A DNA stretch of 64,000 nucleotides from Lucifuga dentata (taxonomy: Eukaryota; Chordata; Actinopteri; Ophidiiformes; Bythitidae), in NCBI GenBank assembly GCA_014773175.1, contig VXCM01001252.1, positions 124,001 through 188,000 of the forward strand, written 5' to 3'. Position numbers and translations under genes: made by a program. Positions within the stretch are counted from its first letter, which is position 1. The number at the start of each line of letters is the position of its first letter. The notes under the pieces were generated by a model that was given only the letters and a program-made list of their open reading frames with translations, was not told the origin of the DNA and searched no databases. Shown piece after piece: positions 23,400 to 55,142 of the stretch.

Positions 23400-24728
23400 C
23401 TGGAGGAGATGCTTTGCACTTGTCCCTCTCTCCATCCTCTCCCTCTTTTTTCATCTTCTCCTCTCCATCTGACACAGAACTCCTCCAAAATGTCAGATTA
23501 GGGGCCAACAACCGCAGACATGATCCTACCTACCACTGCAGTATTAAACCATCAGTGTAACTGCACGCCATGACCCAAGCTCTGATCCCTTCCAATTTTA
23601 TTCCCACAGTGGACTCCAGGTAAAACTCTCCACGAAACATTTAAATATGAAACCGACTTTAACAAATAAGTGAGAACTTCAGATATACTTCAGTTATGAA
23701 GTGAACAACAGCGACTGCTTGAATTTAGCAATCTAGCTAGCATATTAGCTAGTTAGCATTAGCAAGCTGCCAAGGTTAGCATGTAGTAGTGATTAATGTG
23801 TTTGATATCTGAAAACTTGAACTTTGATTCCTTTCTGCCCTACAAAGGCAAAAAGCTGCTATTTTTTTGTAGTTCAAAGTTTGCACTTGATAGCTTAATG
23901 TTAACAAAAATTGAATTGTAGATGCTACTAATTCATTCACTGGACAGTTTATTTTAATCAATAACATTTCAAGAACAGTACAATAAAAACAAGCATTTTC
24001 TATGGCCATGCTATAATGGCCCTGTAGCTTTATGTGGCAGTATTTGAAGAGTTAATTTGCAAAAACTGTTAACTCCATTTTCTAAAAAGTGTAAAAAAAA
24101 AAAAAAAAAAAAAGTGCTTTTTATTTATGTTAGTTGTGCATTCCCAGGAATATCAAACTGATGTTTGGTTAAAATTTAAAAAGAAAAGCATCAAACTAAA
24201 TTAACAAAAAGTACCGTACAGTTTGCCTGATATTACATAGAATGCTGACTAAAAATATGACCTTTAAACTTTTTATAAAAACCGAGCTTCTGTTTTGCAA
24301 ACAAACTCTTCATTTGTTCTATCATGTTTTCAGTGAGAAATCTGAAATAATAAATGTCTGAGTGTTAACGTAGTCAACAGGAGGTCTAACCTTTCTGCTA
24401 GAGTTTCCCACCCAAAGCCACTGTGGAAATAAAATATCCCTGTTTTGGGCCTTTCGCCTCAGCCCTCAGTGTTCCTCTGTAGAAGGATCGTATCAAAGGA
24501 ACATGAATCGTTTATCCTTCTTTAACCTTGAAGTGTTGAGGAGCGAACAGCAGGCAGGCTCAGGCTTCTTCCCTTTCCTGTTCCTACTTTCCCCTCATGC
24601 AAAAGACTCTGCAAAAGCCACGGCCATTGTATTTAAGTTATTTATTTTATCATGAGACTGTGTAGTAATTTATACTGTAAATACTAAAAATACTCTATAA
24701 ATACAAAAAAGGACAAAAAGTGTATGGA

Positions 24729-24734
24729 AATAAA
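24729..24734 (+). terminator. Candidate DMWD polyadenylation signal
   Basis: An AATAAA about 1.3 kb after the DMWD stop, inside an AT-rich stretch that reads like a UTR end. Other AATAAA hexamers lie upstream (near 24347 and 24425), so more than one site may be used. Confidence 0.4.
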
Positions 24735-25430
24735 CTTGACAGCGAGGGAACAAAGGAAAAAAGCGACAGATGATTAATATATGAAGATCCTTCTATTGTA
24801 CATAGTGACCACAGTTAAAAAAAAAAAAAAATNATAAAAAAAAAAAAAAATGAATGTCTGCTGTTTTAGGGAAGTTGAAGATGTCAGTGTGCTTTTTATT
24901 TCGTGTGATAGAGTTTCTCCGGTTTAGCCCTGAAAATGAGCTGGATTATCCATTGATGGAGACGGAAGCATTTTGGGTCCGGTTTGACTTTTTAAGAGGA
25001 AGAGACTGACCCGGGTTGATCGCAGAAGCAATCTTTGAAACGGCTGCTAGCTGTACATTTCAGCTGACTGTCCAAGTTCTCGGTCCAAAATACACTAATT
25101 CTCCTGAATTTCGGATGAACCGCATTGCAATTAATAACTTGCTCATGAACAAACACACACACAGAAAGCGCACACTAAGAAAGTAAAACGGCCTACATGC
25201 GCACACATACACACACACAATCCCCTATGGTGTAGCATCATATACTGTATTTTGGACTTCCTTGTTGTTGCACCTGAATTGCCTCTTGCAAGAATTTGCA
25301 CATACAATAAATCCACAGTCCATCCTGAGCTGCCATGGGTGAAAAAAAAGGTGTTATTGTCTTTTTGTTCAGAAACACTTCCCATAACAACCCCGTTTGC
25401 AAGATATTTTGGGTATTTCATAGGACCATA

Positions 25431-25850
25431 CCAGTTGTTTTTCATGTTTAAGCCCAATAAATACTACTCACAAATATGTTACATTATGTTAAGTTACTGC
25501 CAACCATTTTCCAAAACAAAAAAAAACATATTTTATGTTACCAAATCCCTTATTATTTCATAATCAGAGGTTCATGTGATACACCCACCTTAAAATTAAA
25601 TGTTTCACCTGCTAACACGTATGTGGAAATGTAGAGGGGATGGTCGTTTTAATTTCTCAGAAAAGACGTCTTCTCCTTGGATTATATGCCTTGGCAGAGA
25701 CATTCATTTTTTTCCCTGCAGCTCCGTGTTGGACCCATTAAATAAACTTACTTTTGGCAAAGAATTTCATAGATGTTGTGTTTGCTGTGATGGATTACTA
25801 ATATCAAGCATGTTTCAAGTCTGTAAAAGTTGCTTTTTTTTTTTTTAGGA
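25431..25850. mobile_element. TTAA MITE copy 8 (right end lost)
   Basis: Starts AGGACCATACCAGTTGTTTT and follows the family through GATGGATTACTAATATCAAG before ending in a T-run. Between DMWD and HIF3A. Confidence 0.75.
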
Positions 25851-26236
25851 TTTTGTGACATAGAGATTGATAAGCTAAAATACAGGTAGGAAGATATAAT
25901 ATAGACAAACTTGGAAGAGGATTTGTGTTACTATTTAAATTCTATTTGGACAGTAAGTGTCCATAAATGAGTTTTCTGTACAGTTAAGAGATTATTAGGG
26001 AACAGGAAACAATTTAGCAAAGAAACAAACGGTTTTGTACAAAAAAAAAAGAAAGAAAAGCCTATTTTTTTTTTATGAAAAAAAACAATTAACAGGAAAA
26101 TAAGANAAAAAAAAAAGAAAGAAAAGCCTATTTTTTTTTTATGAAAAAAAACAATTAACAGGAAAATAAGAGAACAGTATTTGTATCTCTCTTTTTAGAT
26201 CGGTAGAGGGCGGTAAAGACGGTTGCAGTGTGCTTC

Positions 26237-26271
<35 letters not shown>

Positions 26272-26483
26272 AAGACATTTGAACCGAGAAAACACGAATG
26301 TTGTCGAAGTGTCGCGGGGCGTGACCTCCGAACAATAACAACGTTCGTCAAGTTCGAAACAAGCAGGGTAAAACAGGAAAACGTGCTTTCTTTCAAAATA
26401 AAAACATGCACATTTCATCACATTTTATTTATCTTGTTAAAATACATTCCACATGGGGATTATTAATGTTTTCACAATTTAAA

Positions 26484-26507
26484 TACAGGGTATTTAAATA
26501 CCCTGTA
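26484..26507. repeat. Perfect 24-bp palindrome
   Basis: TACAGGGTATTT and its exact complement with no spacer, between DMWD and HIF3A. Confidence 0.9.
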
Positions 26508-26689
26508 ATAGAGTTACAGCCATTTTCATTAGCAATAAACGAATTGCATTTTTTTTTTACAATCTGTGTAATTGTTCAGTCGCAGAAATGCACTCAACAA
26601 AGCCTCAAGTGTTGCATTTAAGTTGTTTAGTATTATTTAAATTTGTTTTTAAAAATCTTTAAGAACTTTACAGAATAATCTGGTTTAGT

Positions 26690-26990
26690 CTATTTGTGTC
26701 AAGAACATTCCCTTAAGGTTTGTGTGACATACCCTTATGGATGTGTTATTTTCCTAAAGGAGCATTTCCTGAAAGATCAGTTACATTACGAAATCCTTCC
26801 AGGTCTTGGGAACGTTCCTTGAAGGTTTGAATTTAGAAAACCTGCCAGTAACGTTTTCTAAACCAAGATAAAATGTTTCCTTAGATTAAAAAAAATGTGG
26901 TTCTAAAATTAAAGTGTTATAGGACTCTTCTTGAAACATTTTCGGGAACTTTAACAATATATGTCTACTTTTAAAATCACTGAAAAAATA
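26690..26990. repeat. Diverged GAACNTTCC-rich repeat, related to 18700-18960
   Basis: Recurring GGAACGTTCCTT / GAACATTCCC / AAGGTTT-like words appear here and in DMWD intron 1 (18700-18960). They look like two diverged stretches of one minisatellite-like or dispersed repeat. Confidence 0.4.
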
Positions 26991-27190
26991 TTCTTGGGAA
27001 ACAAATGTTTCGGAACATTTGTGTGAACTTTCAACTTGGCTTTGGAAGGGCTTTTATTGTGAAACAGGTGACCGGAAATGGCGTTTTCTTTTTCACGTTG
27101 TCACTCGTGGATGTTTTGTGGTTTCCACGGTCTAATCATGCAAGAATAAATAATAATAGGAGCAGTTTTAGTTCATCGATCAGTATGAAG

Positions 27191-46562
<19,372 letters not shown>

Positions 46563-47479
46563 TGGAACTCCTGTCAATCCAATGTTTGCTGGACTTGGTT
46601 TGAAAGGAGGAAGTAGACGCGAGATTCTCAAACGCAACAAGCTGAGCGCACACGCAAACTTTAAACACTACGAACATCTACGCACACAATATTAAGACTC
46701 GCAGGCACATGTTGTATAATACGGTAACTTTAAACCTTACGTTGTTGCTTGTCAGTGAGCCGAAACAGATAAAATGTCAGGTTTTCTCCTCATTTTAATA
46801 CTGTGACTTTTAATAATTTGTCATACAGACAAAAAAGTCTTCCTCTTCATCTCTTCTTTGTTCTTTTACATGAACATCTCATCACTGTTTTTATGTGAGA
46901 AAGTATAGCAAGTTCATATCTACAGAGCAGATGGTGCTAATGTTGCCTTTAAGGGGGTCATGTTAAAAAATTAAAAGTTGGAGTTCACTAATTATGACAT
47001 ACACAAAAAAAATGTCCCCAGCAAGAATCAAACAGGGACAATGCAGTCACTAGTACACGTACACATCTAAAATTAGTCACGTTTGCAGTGTCCTCTTTTC
47101 CCATTTAAGCTGGACACCGAAATGCAGAAAACAAGTTACAGTTGACTTTTGAGATCAAACACACGTGTTCTCACACATTAAAACAGTTGAACAGACTCTG
47201 ACCATTAGCTATAATTGAGAGTTAAAAATTCAGTAACAATATGTTGTCGGATATTTTTGGAAGATCCCTCAAATTTAATTATTCAGGAGTTGAACAAAGA
47301 TATACACTGAGGCCAAATATTTTACAGTTGAATGACGAATAAAAGTTATCAGTAAATTTTGAACAAGAAACTTCACTGGAAATTTAAGTTATACCATAGC
47401 CACAGAAAAATACTCTCTTCTAATTGGTTAGCAGGTGTCAAGTAAAATTGTAAATCTGGACTCCTCAAACAATATTTAA

Positions 47480-47698
47480 AGGCCTTCTACAATCGTGCGT
47501 ATGTGTTAGAAGGTGAAACATTGAACTTAAAGGTGGGTGTATCACCTGAACATTTGATTTTGAAAGATTGGGGGATCTGAAAAACTTGCAGGAAAATTAA
47601 ATATGGTTTTATGTTTTGGAAAATGGTTGGCAGTAACACAGCATGTATGCTGATAGCAGTTATTGAGCTCAAACATGCAAAATCACCGGTATGGTCAT
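47480..47698. mobile_element. TTAA MITE copy 14 (internally deleted)
   Basis: Left TTAAAGGCC joins quickly to the right interior (GGTGGGTGTATCACCTGAAC) and the right end CAAAATCACCGGTATGGTCA. In the HIF3A 3' flank. Confidence 0.65.
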
Positions 47699-48269
47699 TG
47701 AAGCTCTACAATGTTTACATGTACATTAATACAGGTATTTTTGTAACAAGCCAATAATTTTGGCCCATCGATACATCTATTTTGTACTCATCTCCCCTTG
47801 TTGAAAATTCTCATGAGTTGCACTTGAAAGCAATATTTTTACTCTAAAAGTGTGAAAACAAATAGCAAATGTTCAGGTTATCTGACACAATCTGAAAACA
47901 ACTTCTGTGCAGCTAAGCTAACTTTAATGCAGCTCTGGTCTTCCAGATAACAGATTATTGTAGCCACGTCAAACTCATACCAATGAACCCGTAAATTACA
48001 GTGGCATCTTTTTACTTACATGTTTTTATAAACAGTGTGCTGAACTTTTTTTAAATGGTGCTTTTATTATGTCTCCTGATCTGAAATTGGACTGTCGTTA
48101 CCATGTTATCATCAAATCTGCGTCACATAAAACTCTGCTGTTTGTTTTCACTTTCCTGGCATTCCAGCTTGACGGGGTTTACCAGAACAGCCTGGAAGAG
48201 TTGGATAAGTTGTCAATCACAGAAATAATTGTTAATTTGACGAACATTTTATATCATTTATTATATCCC

Positions 48270-48620
48270 TGCAAGGAGGATATGTGATCACCGGCATTTG
48301 TGTATTTAGCAGGATATAGCAAAAAGTTATAGACGGATTTGGATGAAATTTGGGGGACAGAGATAATTTTTAGAGAAAGAGGTGATTAAATTTTGGAGAT
48401 GATCTGGATCATATTCTGGATCCAGAAGAAGTTTTTGTCCAGTAATAGCAATGCTAACAGGCTGGTTTCAATAAAACAAAATTTAGCACGGTGGCTAAGT
48501 TTTAATAAAAAAGAAGACCTGCTTATTTTGGTGCGGGGAGGGGGGGTTATTGGAGATTTTGTTGGTCTTGGCAGAGGTATCCGCTCCTGTAGTGCCTTCT
48601 TGTGTCATATGTGGTAAACC
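48270..48620. repeat. Possible dispersed fish repeat
   Basis: Contains GCAAGGAGGATATGTGATCA and, at the other end, GGCAGAGGTATCCGCTCC, which resemble a dispersed fish repeat I recall (GGCGGAGGT..CGCTC). Boundaries approximate. Confidence 0.4.
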
Positions 48621-49804
48621 TTGCCTATCTGATATCTAAACAACTTCCTACATTTATGGTGCAAATTGGATATATAGTTGCGTTACTGTAGTTTATATAT
48701 CACATCGAAATACTTTATTCATGTTTTTGTGATTTTTTTTTTTTTTTGGTTTTTTTTTTATAAATATGAAGTATCACTGACTTGTATCAGATTCTGCCTA
48801 ACATGAAAGTTCAGGTTTACCTTTAAGTCGTGGGGTCTTATGAAATATTATGTACACTGCTGTTTTTCTATTTGCTGACAGCCAGTAAAGGACATTTTTT
48901 CCTTCATGTCTGCATCTGAATGATAAAAGCCCAGTGGAAAAGTGTCATTAAAAATTCTGGTATACTGTTCCATCAGATTTATAAATTTATGCAATTTGTG
49001 TGAAATTTGTTTTTCCCCCACAATGGAATAATCCATACTCTCAAATTACACAATAAATGACCCCAAAACTAATAATTTATGCCCTTAAAGTACTCAATAA
49101 TTCTTTCAGTTTTCTTGATTTGCCTCTTCCTTCTCTTTTAGAGAGCAAAAATTAGTTATCAAGGAAATTTAACAACCAAATCTTAAATATTCACATCAGA
49201 ATAAAACTGCATTAAATTCAAATGTTCAGAGTGTCGAGGGGACAAGGACAAATGGATTGAAATTAAAAAGGCACCACCGTTTATCATCTTCTATCTACAT
49301 TCAGCAGAAGTATCCAGTGTAACTGAATTCAACATAAAAAAAAAAAGACTAAAACAAAGCTATTAAACAGATGCATCAAAACACAAGAGTAGCAATTTAA
49401 GTGTAAGGAAAGTATTAATCCCTATTATAAGCTCACAAAGTAATTTGAGGGTAAGGTTCACTAAACTGAGGAAATGACACAAAACAGAAATTAGCAATAT
49501 TAAGGAAAATCTATCAGATTTGTCCAAGGTTTTTGTCGTGTTCACTGAAATTGTCAACACTGTTTAAACGTGCAAATTAAGGAGATCAAATGTTAAAGAA
49601 TGTATTTTTATCTGCCAGAACTCAACACAGAATCACTGCCTTTATTTTGATGTTTGCTGACTGCGCCTTCATCATCCTGCTTTCTTTCACATCTCAGTAA
49701 AGGTTTCTCTCTGTCCCGTTTGGTGTAAACCTCCCGAGTGATTTTAAATACATCATGTTTTCTTTTTAACCATGTATCTTGGATGTATTCTTGACTTACT
49801 GATA

Positions 49805-49810
49805 AATAAA
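49805..49810 (+). terminator. Candidate HIF3A polyadenylation signal
   Basis: AATAAA about 3.2 kb after the HIF3A stop. It faces the minus-strand candidate exon that ends at 49861, which would make the two transcription units convergent. Earlier signals cannot be excluded. Confidence 0.35.
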
Positions 49811-49860
49811 GCTGTTGAAGGAAATGCAGATGTTGTGTACTTACTCAAAGATGTATCTTT

Positions 49861-49911
49861 TTATTTAAAAACAGAATCTTCCTCTCGTGTATCTTGGAGC
49901 ACCTCATCACT
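49861..49911 (-). CDS. Candidate terminal exon, minus strand, unknown gene
   Basis: Read on the minus strand, a good acceptor (CTGTTTCAG) is followed by 17 codons: SDEVLQDTREEDSVFK and a TAA stop at 49861-49863. Its phase (0) matches the end of the candidate exon 50951-51022. The gene is not recognised. It could be the end of a minus-strand gene convergent with HIF3A, or a chance splice-like ORF. Confidence 0.3.
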   Translation of the reverse strand, partial: SDEVLQDTREEDSVFK

Positions 49912-50231
49912 CTGAAACAGGAAAATCAAATTGTGTCAGTGTGATCATCTGCAGGCTCTTTGCTTTCATGTCAAGCTAAAACGCAAAATAATGTTCTACT
50001 TTAAAATTGTGAAAAGGGTGTAGCAGCAGCATATCCAATCAAAATTTACAGTTAAAGTGAATGTTTCCCTAAAATATGTACTGTATCAATAAAATTAAAG
50101 TCCCACTGCAGTCATAACTTCCACTTAGAACATATCTGGCATCAATTTGTAATGGTAATCTTTTTTTTTTTTTTTAANTTTTTTTTTTTTTTTAATCCAT
50201 TCTAATTAATGGAAATCTTCATCTAGATTAA

Positions 50232-50778
50232 TAGACCATACTTGTAATTTTGCATATTTGAGCCTCACAAATACAGTAATACCCACACAAACAGTATGGT
50301 ACTAACAACAAATTTCCAAAACATAAAACCGTATTTTAGTTTTCCTATTATTTTTCCAAATCCCCTAATTTTTCAAAATCAAATATTTAAATGGTACACA
50401 CAGCTTAAAATTCAGTGTTTTGTTGTTTTAATTTCTCAATAAAAGCCATCTTCTGCTGGGACTATATTTCCTGGCAGAGACATACATTTTCTTCCTTGCA
50501 ACTCCAGGTTGGATTAGTTAAATAAAGTTACTTTGACAAAAAATTGAATAGCCATAATGCTCGCAGTGATGGATTACTTATCTCAAGCATGTTTCAAGTT
50601 TCTACAAATAGATTTTTATAGTGTATTGGGATGAACTGGGCAGTCTGGAAGGTAGGAAAAACAATTCTAAAATTTACCCCTCCTGTAGCATGTTTTGGGA
50701 AATGGTTGTCAGTAATGTAACGTGCATACGGCTTGTAAGAAATTGGGCTCAAACATGCAAAACTAGCAGTATAGTCCT
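50232..50778. mobile_element. TTAA MITE copy 15 (full length)
   Basis: TTAA flanks at 50228-50231 and 50779-50782. Ends TAGACCATACTTGTAATTTT and, reversed, AGGACTATACTGCTAGTTTT. An N in a T/A run precedes it at 50178. Confidence 0.8.
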
Positions 50779-50950
50779 TTAAAGTTGTTCTATGAGGCAG
50801 ATTGTGCCTTTTGCAGGTTTTTTCTGTCTTTCTGAGAAAAGGATTCATACAGTCATTTATCTGTAGTTTGACTGGGAAACACAGCTCATCTTTATCAATG
50901 ACTTCTCTGCTTCCATCCATTCATGACTGTAACCACAGTTGAGTGCTTAC

Positions 50951-51022
50951 AGTAAACACACACTGATTCTTCCGCATTTCATTTCTCATCAGCACACTCA
51001 TCCACTGACTTCTCCTTTTGGT
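50951..51022 (-). CDS. Candidate internal exon, minus strand, unknown gene
   Basis: 72 bases between an acceptor (CTATTTCAG) and a donor (GTAAGC), open in phase 0 as 24 codons: TKRRSQWMSVLMRNEMRKNQ then CVFT. It joins in frame to the candidate exon at 49861-49911, giving a basic then acidic tail that would suit a cytoplasmic end. Identity unknown. Confidence 0.3.
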
Positions 51023-54000
51023 CTGAAATAGAGAAACGCCTTGAACATGGAATTTACATAGATATGAAAAATTTGATTTTCAAACTGTAACATCTTTACA
51101 GGTTAAACAGAAAAGAAAAGACTGAAGGAAAAAGCAGATCAGCAAGTCACTAAACATTAATTTTACTATTTGATATACTACCTTATCACAAGGTCATGGC
51201 TTCCCTTATTAAAAATGCACATCAAGATATTACCAGCCGATATTTGCTTATTCCAGATGAGTATCTTTGTGAGCAGATATGCAAGAGAAATAATGTACAT
51301 CTTTAACGTTGTACATACATGCATTTTGATGTATATTTAACCCTTATTTTTCTTAATAGAATTTTTGTCATATTCTTTTGTGAATTATTGCAATCTAATA
51401 ACATCCAGTGATTTTGTGTATTGTTCAAAATTTCCTGCAATCCCTATTTTCTACGTTGTCATCTTAGAATAATAAACTATTTTTCACTGTAAAATATTGT
51501 GCATTAGCACATAATTTAAAACTGTTATTTATCTGTTCACATAACAGCTAGTACTGGTTCATTGTTACCAGATAGCAGCGAGCAAGTGCATGATCATTGC
51601 TCATTTGTTCATGTTGTGCAACTCACAGAGCTTTGCATAACTCTGGAACTTGTAAGTTATAAATGCTTTAATGTGCAAAAACACTTCTCACAATCTTACT
51701 TCCTAATTGACTCAGAACTTATCAATCAACCCTCAGAGTGAGGTCCCATCTCTGAACAATTCATTTATCCTGACATATTTCAAATTTGTCACAATGTGTG
51801 ATTCTACATGAGTAATTTTACAGTACACAGTGTCTTTGAGAAATAATTATAGGGTGCACGAAGGAAGGATTAATTGCAGGGCTATTGTGATGAATTGGAA
51901 CACACTGTACAGCTGGTTCTATTTGTCTGCTCATTGATTGCATAAAAGCTTCTGTAAAATAAGATAATGAAAAATTCTTTATCTACATATCAGAAATGGC
52001 GGGGGCGGGCAGGTCCTCCGTGAGCTTGCAGAGGGCTAACGCTTTGTTTGGGTCTACAGTCATCACAAGGCATCTGTTCTTTAGGGTGTTGGTAGAAGCC
52101 AGACATTCTAAATTCTAGAAGTTTCTGGAATTTAGAACCTTAACTGTCTCCTGTACCAGCTTTTCTAATCATGTTAGCATCAAAATCAAACAAATTTTAC
52201 TTGTTCACTCTGCTCACACAACAGATTACGTTATGCGCTCAGCTCCTACGCTGAACCTTCTAGCTAGCAGTTAGCAAGCTCGTAGCAAATGCTAATTTGT
52301 AGGTATTTTGCAGGTACAGTAATTCGTACGTTTTAAGTTAGCTTGTGCTAATATTTGTAACTGCAGCAACTACATCTATAAATCCTTATTATTAAGTAAA
52401 TGATAATGCATTTACCTCTATCAGTAAGTACAGAAACTTTCTTGTTTACATAATTTCCCGCCAGTTGAGCTGCGAATTGATTGGTTAGCAGAACTGGAGA
52501 GACCAATCAGAGCCAAGACCATTAGCACCGTTCGTCTCCGTTCGTTTTTTGTAGGCGAGATTTTTTTTTTTTTTTTTTTACCCAAGTTTATCAGACTCAT
52601 GTCGCAAAATATGGCTTGCATTGAACTTATAAGATGTGTGTGATCTTGCAGTGTTTAGGAGCCTTTAAAGGTGCTGTCGGCAAGTTTGAAAAGTGGGCGG
52701 AATCAGGCCCAACCAAGGCCCTCCCTGCCTGCACCTGCGTCCTGCCTCGCAGCTCCTCCCACAACAGAAACCTCCAGAACGTGAATCACGTTGTTACGTT
52801 TTGTTCGCAGTACTGTACTCCATTTCTTGATGTGTATTGTGCTCAACATTTATCCACTGAAAATATCAATGAAAAAAAAGAAATATAAAAACAACTATCT
52901 TAACGTAACTTTTAGCGGTCGGCAGCTGCTTCTAAACCCAAAGCTTGGCCTACAAAGGCAATTACGTGCAAACAGGCAGCCTGACACAGAAATACACTAC
53001 GAACACTTCACCAACTCTCAAAAAAAAAAAAAAAAAAANAAAAAAAAAAAAAAAAAAGAAAAAAAGGCAACAAAGCAGGACACCAACACTGTCCGTTGCA
53101 TCGACGATGTTGTCATAAAACCAGTTTATAACCTTAATTTTTCAGTGAAAGCACAGCCATAAAGTGTAATATTTTGCAAAATGGCTGTGCAGGCTAACAC
53201 AGCTAGCCTTAGTCTTGAGGACTGCCCCATAAAATCTGTTTTTCACGTTTGTTTTACACATGTAACGCATCGCAATGAATTCTAAATATAGCCACAGAGT
53301 TTCTGTAACAACGCTGAACAAGCTGTCTAAACACATATCTAGTAAACATACAACCTTGGCCATGAAGTACGAGATGACAGCAGAAACAGAAGTATATTGT
53401 GCACCCAAATACCGATCACATAACTTCTTCATACAGAGAATAGTTTTTACAAACTGCACATTGACATTAAGTCTGTACCTGTCCAACAGAAATGCTGCAG
53501 CTCAGCATCACTTTTCCAGCCTTCCCAATATTTTTACGTCTCCTCATTTGTGGATAGCAGCTCCGATATTAATACGACTTCTTTCCCTGGCTCTGTCGAA
53601 GTCTTTCTTTTTAGCTAACTGTTCCTCTTTCGTCTTCCGTTGTTTTTTTCTTTCTTGTAGAGAACGCTGATGTAGATGAAGATGTAGGTGATTCTTCGTA
53701 GCCTCCGCCATTACTTAATCGGCTTGTTAACGAGTCGTGTCTCCGCAAACAGCTGAACAGGGTGCGATAAAAGACAGTGAGACGTGATTGGCGCACGCCG
53801 AGGCGCTTCTTTGTGCTGATTGGTTCGGGTCCGAACGTTTTCTTCAAATCAGATTTACTCCAGTAGGAGGAGCCACAGAGGTCTGTTTTTTTTTTTTTTT
53901 TTTTTTTTTTCCACAGACCACTTAATAAATACATACCTATCAGAATTTAATGAAAGTTTACGAAAATTCAATTAAAATGTGTTTTTTTTTAAAGTTGCCG

Positions 54001-55018
54001 ACGGCAGCTTTAAATCAATTGATGCAGTTCTGATAAAATACTTTGGAGGTTAGAAAGACATTTTAACCATTTTTTGTAGACTAATCACGTGTGAGGCATT
54101 TTAAAATTGTTGTGTATTATTACATTTTGACCTTGTAGTTTGTAGATTCTTTGAAGGAAGAAAAGAAAAACAGAGTGATATTTTAGGAGTCTGCAAAGTA
54201 ACCAACAACTGCTGTTGTCAGATTAATGTACTGGAATAAAAAGGGCAATATTTCCATCTGAAATATAGGAAATGTACAAATTTGTACTTACTTTACTTAT
54301 GAGGCACCAACAAATGTGGAAAATAAAGATCCTAAAAATAAATGAATAAATAAAACACATACAAACTAAAACTGACAAACAAGGCCTGAGTGTCAAACAA
54401 TGAAACATCTCAACTTTTATTCTTCATAGAATTTTGTGCAATAATATGACATACAAATAATCATTCTGTAAATACCACAATCGATACAATAGTTAGATTT
54501 TTATCCCCACATTGTTCTCACAAAGTAAACCATAAAATACATTCAAGGTCTGTGAACATTCTGGCTGACTTCAGAAGTCAGTGAGTGACAGAAATGCCAC
54601 AAAAATTAATGTTTAATAGCAAGACAATGCCACCAGGATATATTTATGCATAATTGAAGTTAGTAAATGAAAAGATGATTTCCTTAAACACAACACCTGA
54701 ACTATTTGTGATTTTTGGAGTTAACTTAATCCAGAGAATATTGATTTTTACTTCATCACTGCTGTAGAGGAAACAATTTTGAAGTTTGGTTCCTGAGCAC
54801 TTTCAAGTGTTCAAATGTCTCCTATAAAAAATAACATTATTATTAATTAAGGTCATAATCTACTGCTTCATGTTTAATTTAACACTATATCATTCTCCAA
54901 CTGTCTGCATGCTATGCTGGTTTCAGATCAGCAATATGTGAACCATTACCACAGTACAGCTGGACAGAGATAAGCGCTGTACAAAAGTCTCAGTTAGAAA
55001 TCAAATAGAGTCAGTTAC
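51023..55018. other. Region between minus-strand candidate exons
   Basis: Mostly AT-rich sequence without a recognised gene. It contains the 1.34-kb TTAA-flanked transposon at 52669-54009. A minus-strand AATAAA (plus-strand complement at about 54416-54421) could end a short transcript that uses the candidate exon at 55019-55097. Confidence 0.5.
52669..54009 (-). mobile_element. TTAA-flanked DNA transposon (Kolobok-like), degenerate
   Basis: TTAA at 52665-52668 and 54010-54013. Terminal inverted repeats AGGTGCTGTCGGCAAGTTT and, reversed, AGCTGCCGTCGGCAACTTT. The minus strand encodes MAEATKNHLH from 53711 and then RARERSRINIGAA, followed by a frame-shifted KSDAEL; I recall an R-V/I-N-I-G...DAEL arrangement from proteins carried by fish transposons. 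It contains an A-run with an N at 53039. Confidence 0.7.
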
Positions 55019-55097
55019 CGTGGAAACACACGACCACCGAGGCTGCGATCAGACCCATCACTGATGGGAAGGAAAGATAACGTCTCCAGAACCAGAG
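55019..55097 (-). CDS. Candidate exon encoding a hydrophobic segment, minus strand
   Basis: 79 bases between a TTTTCAG acceptor and a GTAACT donor on the minus strand. In the frame entered at phase 0 they read LWFWRRYLSF then PSVMGLIAASVVVCFH, which resembles a membrane segment or signal sequence. A short follow-on exon near 54815-54825 (acceptor TTTTTTATAG) would close it as FHGDI and a stop. I found no extracellular exons to join to it between here and the SUSD6-like gene. Its link to the two candidates farther left is unproven, because the phases need a further exon. Confidence 0.3.

Positions 55098-55100
<3 letters not shown>

Positions 55101-55139
<39 letters not shown>
55101..55139. repeat. 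(CA)n microsatellite
   Basis: CA run immediately upstream (minus-strand sense) of the candidate membrane-segment exon at 55019-55097, so it would form part of that exon's acceptor region. Confidence 0.8.

Positions 55140-55142
<3 letters not shown>

Larger units (their letters stand above)
23400..27190. other. Intergenic: DMWD 3' UTR to HIF3A start
   Basis: 23400 to about 24750 is the probable DMWD 3' UTR. Beyond it are an A-run with an N at 24833, a (CA)n-containing stretch near 25150-25220, a partial MITE copy at about 25431-25850, an A-rich block printed twice around the N at 26106, a perfect 24-bp palindrome at 26484-26507, and a diverged repeat-like stretch at about 26690-26990. No further gene was recognised. 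Confidence 0.6.
46563..49860. other. HIF3A 3' UTR and downstream repeats
   Basis: AT-rich sequence without a recognised coding exon. It contains a deleted MITE copy (47480-47698) and a dispersed-repeat-like block at about 48270-48620, and reaches the candidate HIF3A poly(A) signal at 49805. Some of it is probably 3' UTR. Confidence 0.5.

Noticed and set aside
27005..27184. Upstream in-frame extension of HIF3A exon 1
   Set aside because: The frame is open upstream but there is no further ATG after 27005 until 27185, and the extension does not resemble HIF N-termini. A start at 27185 or 27191 is preferred.
54781..54825. Exon reading ETFEHLKVLRNQTSKLF on the minus strand
   Set aside because: That frame is not compatible with the phase of the preceding candidate exon and it runs into a stop without a donor. 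Only the short GDI-stop reading would fit.
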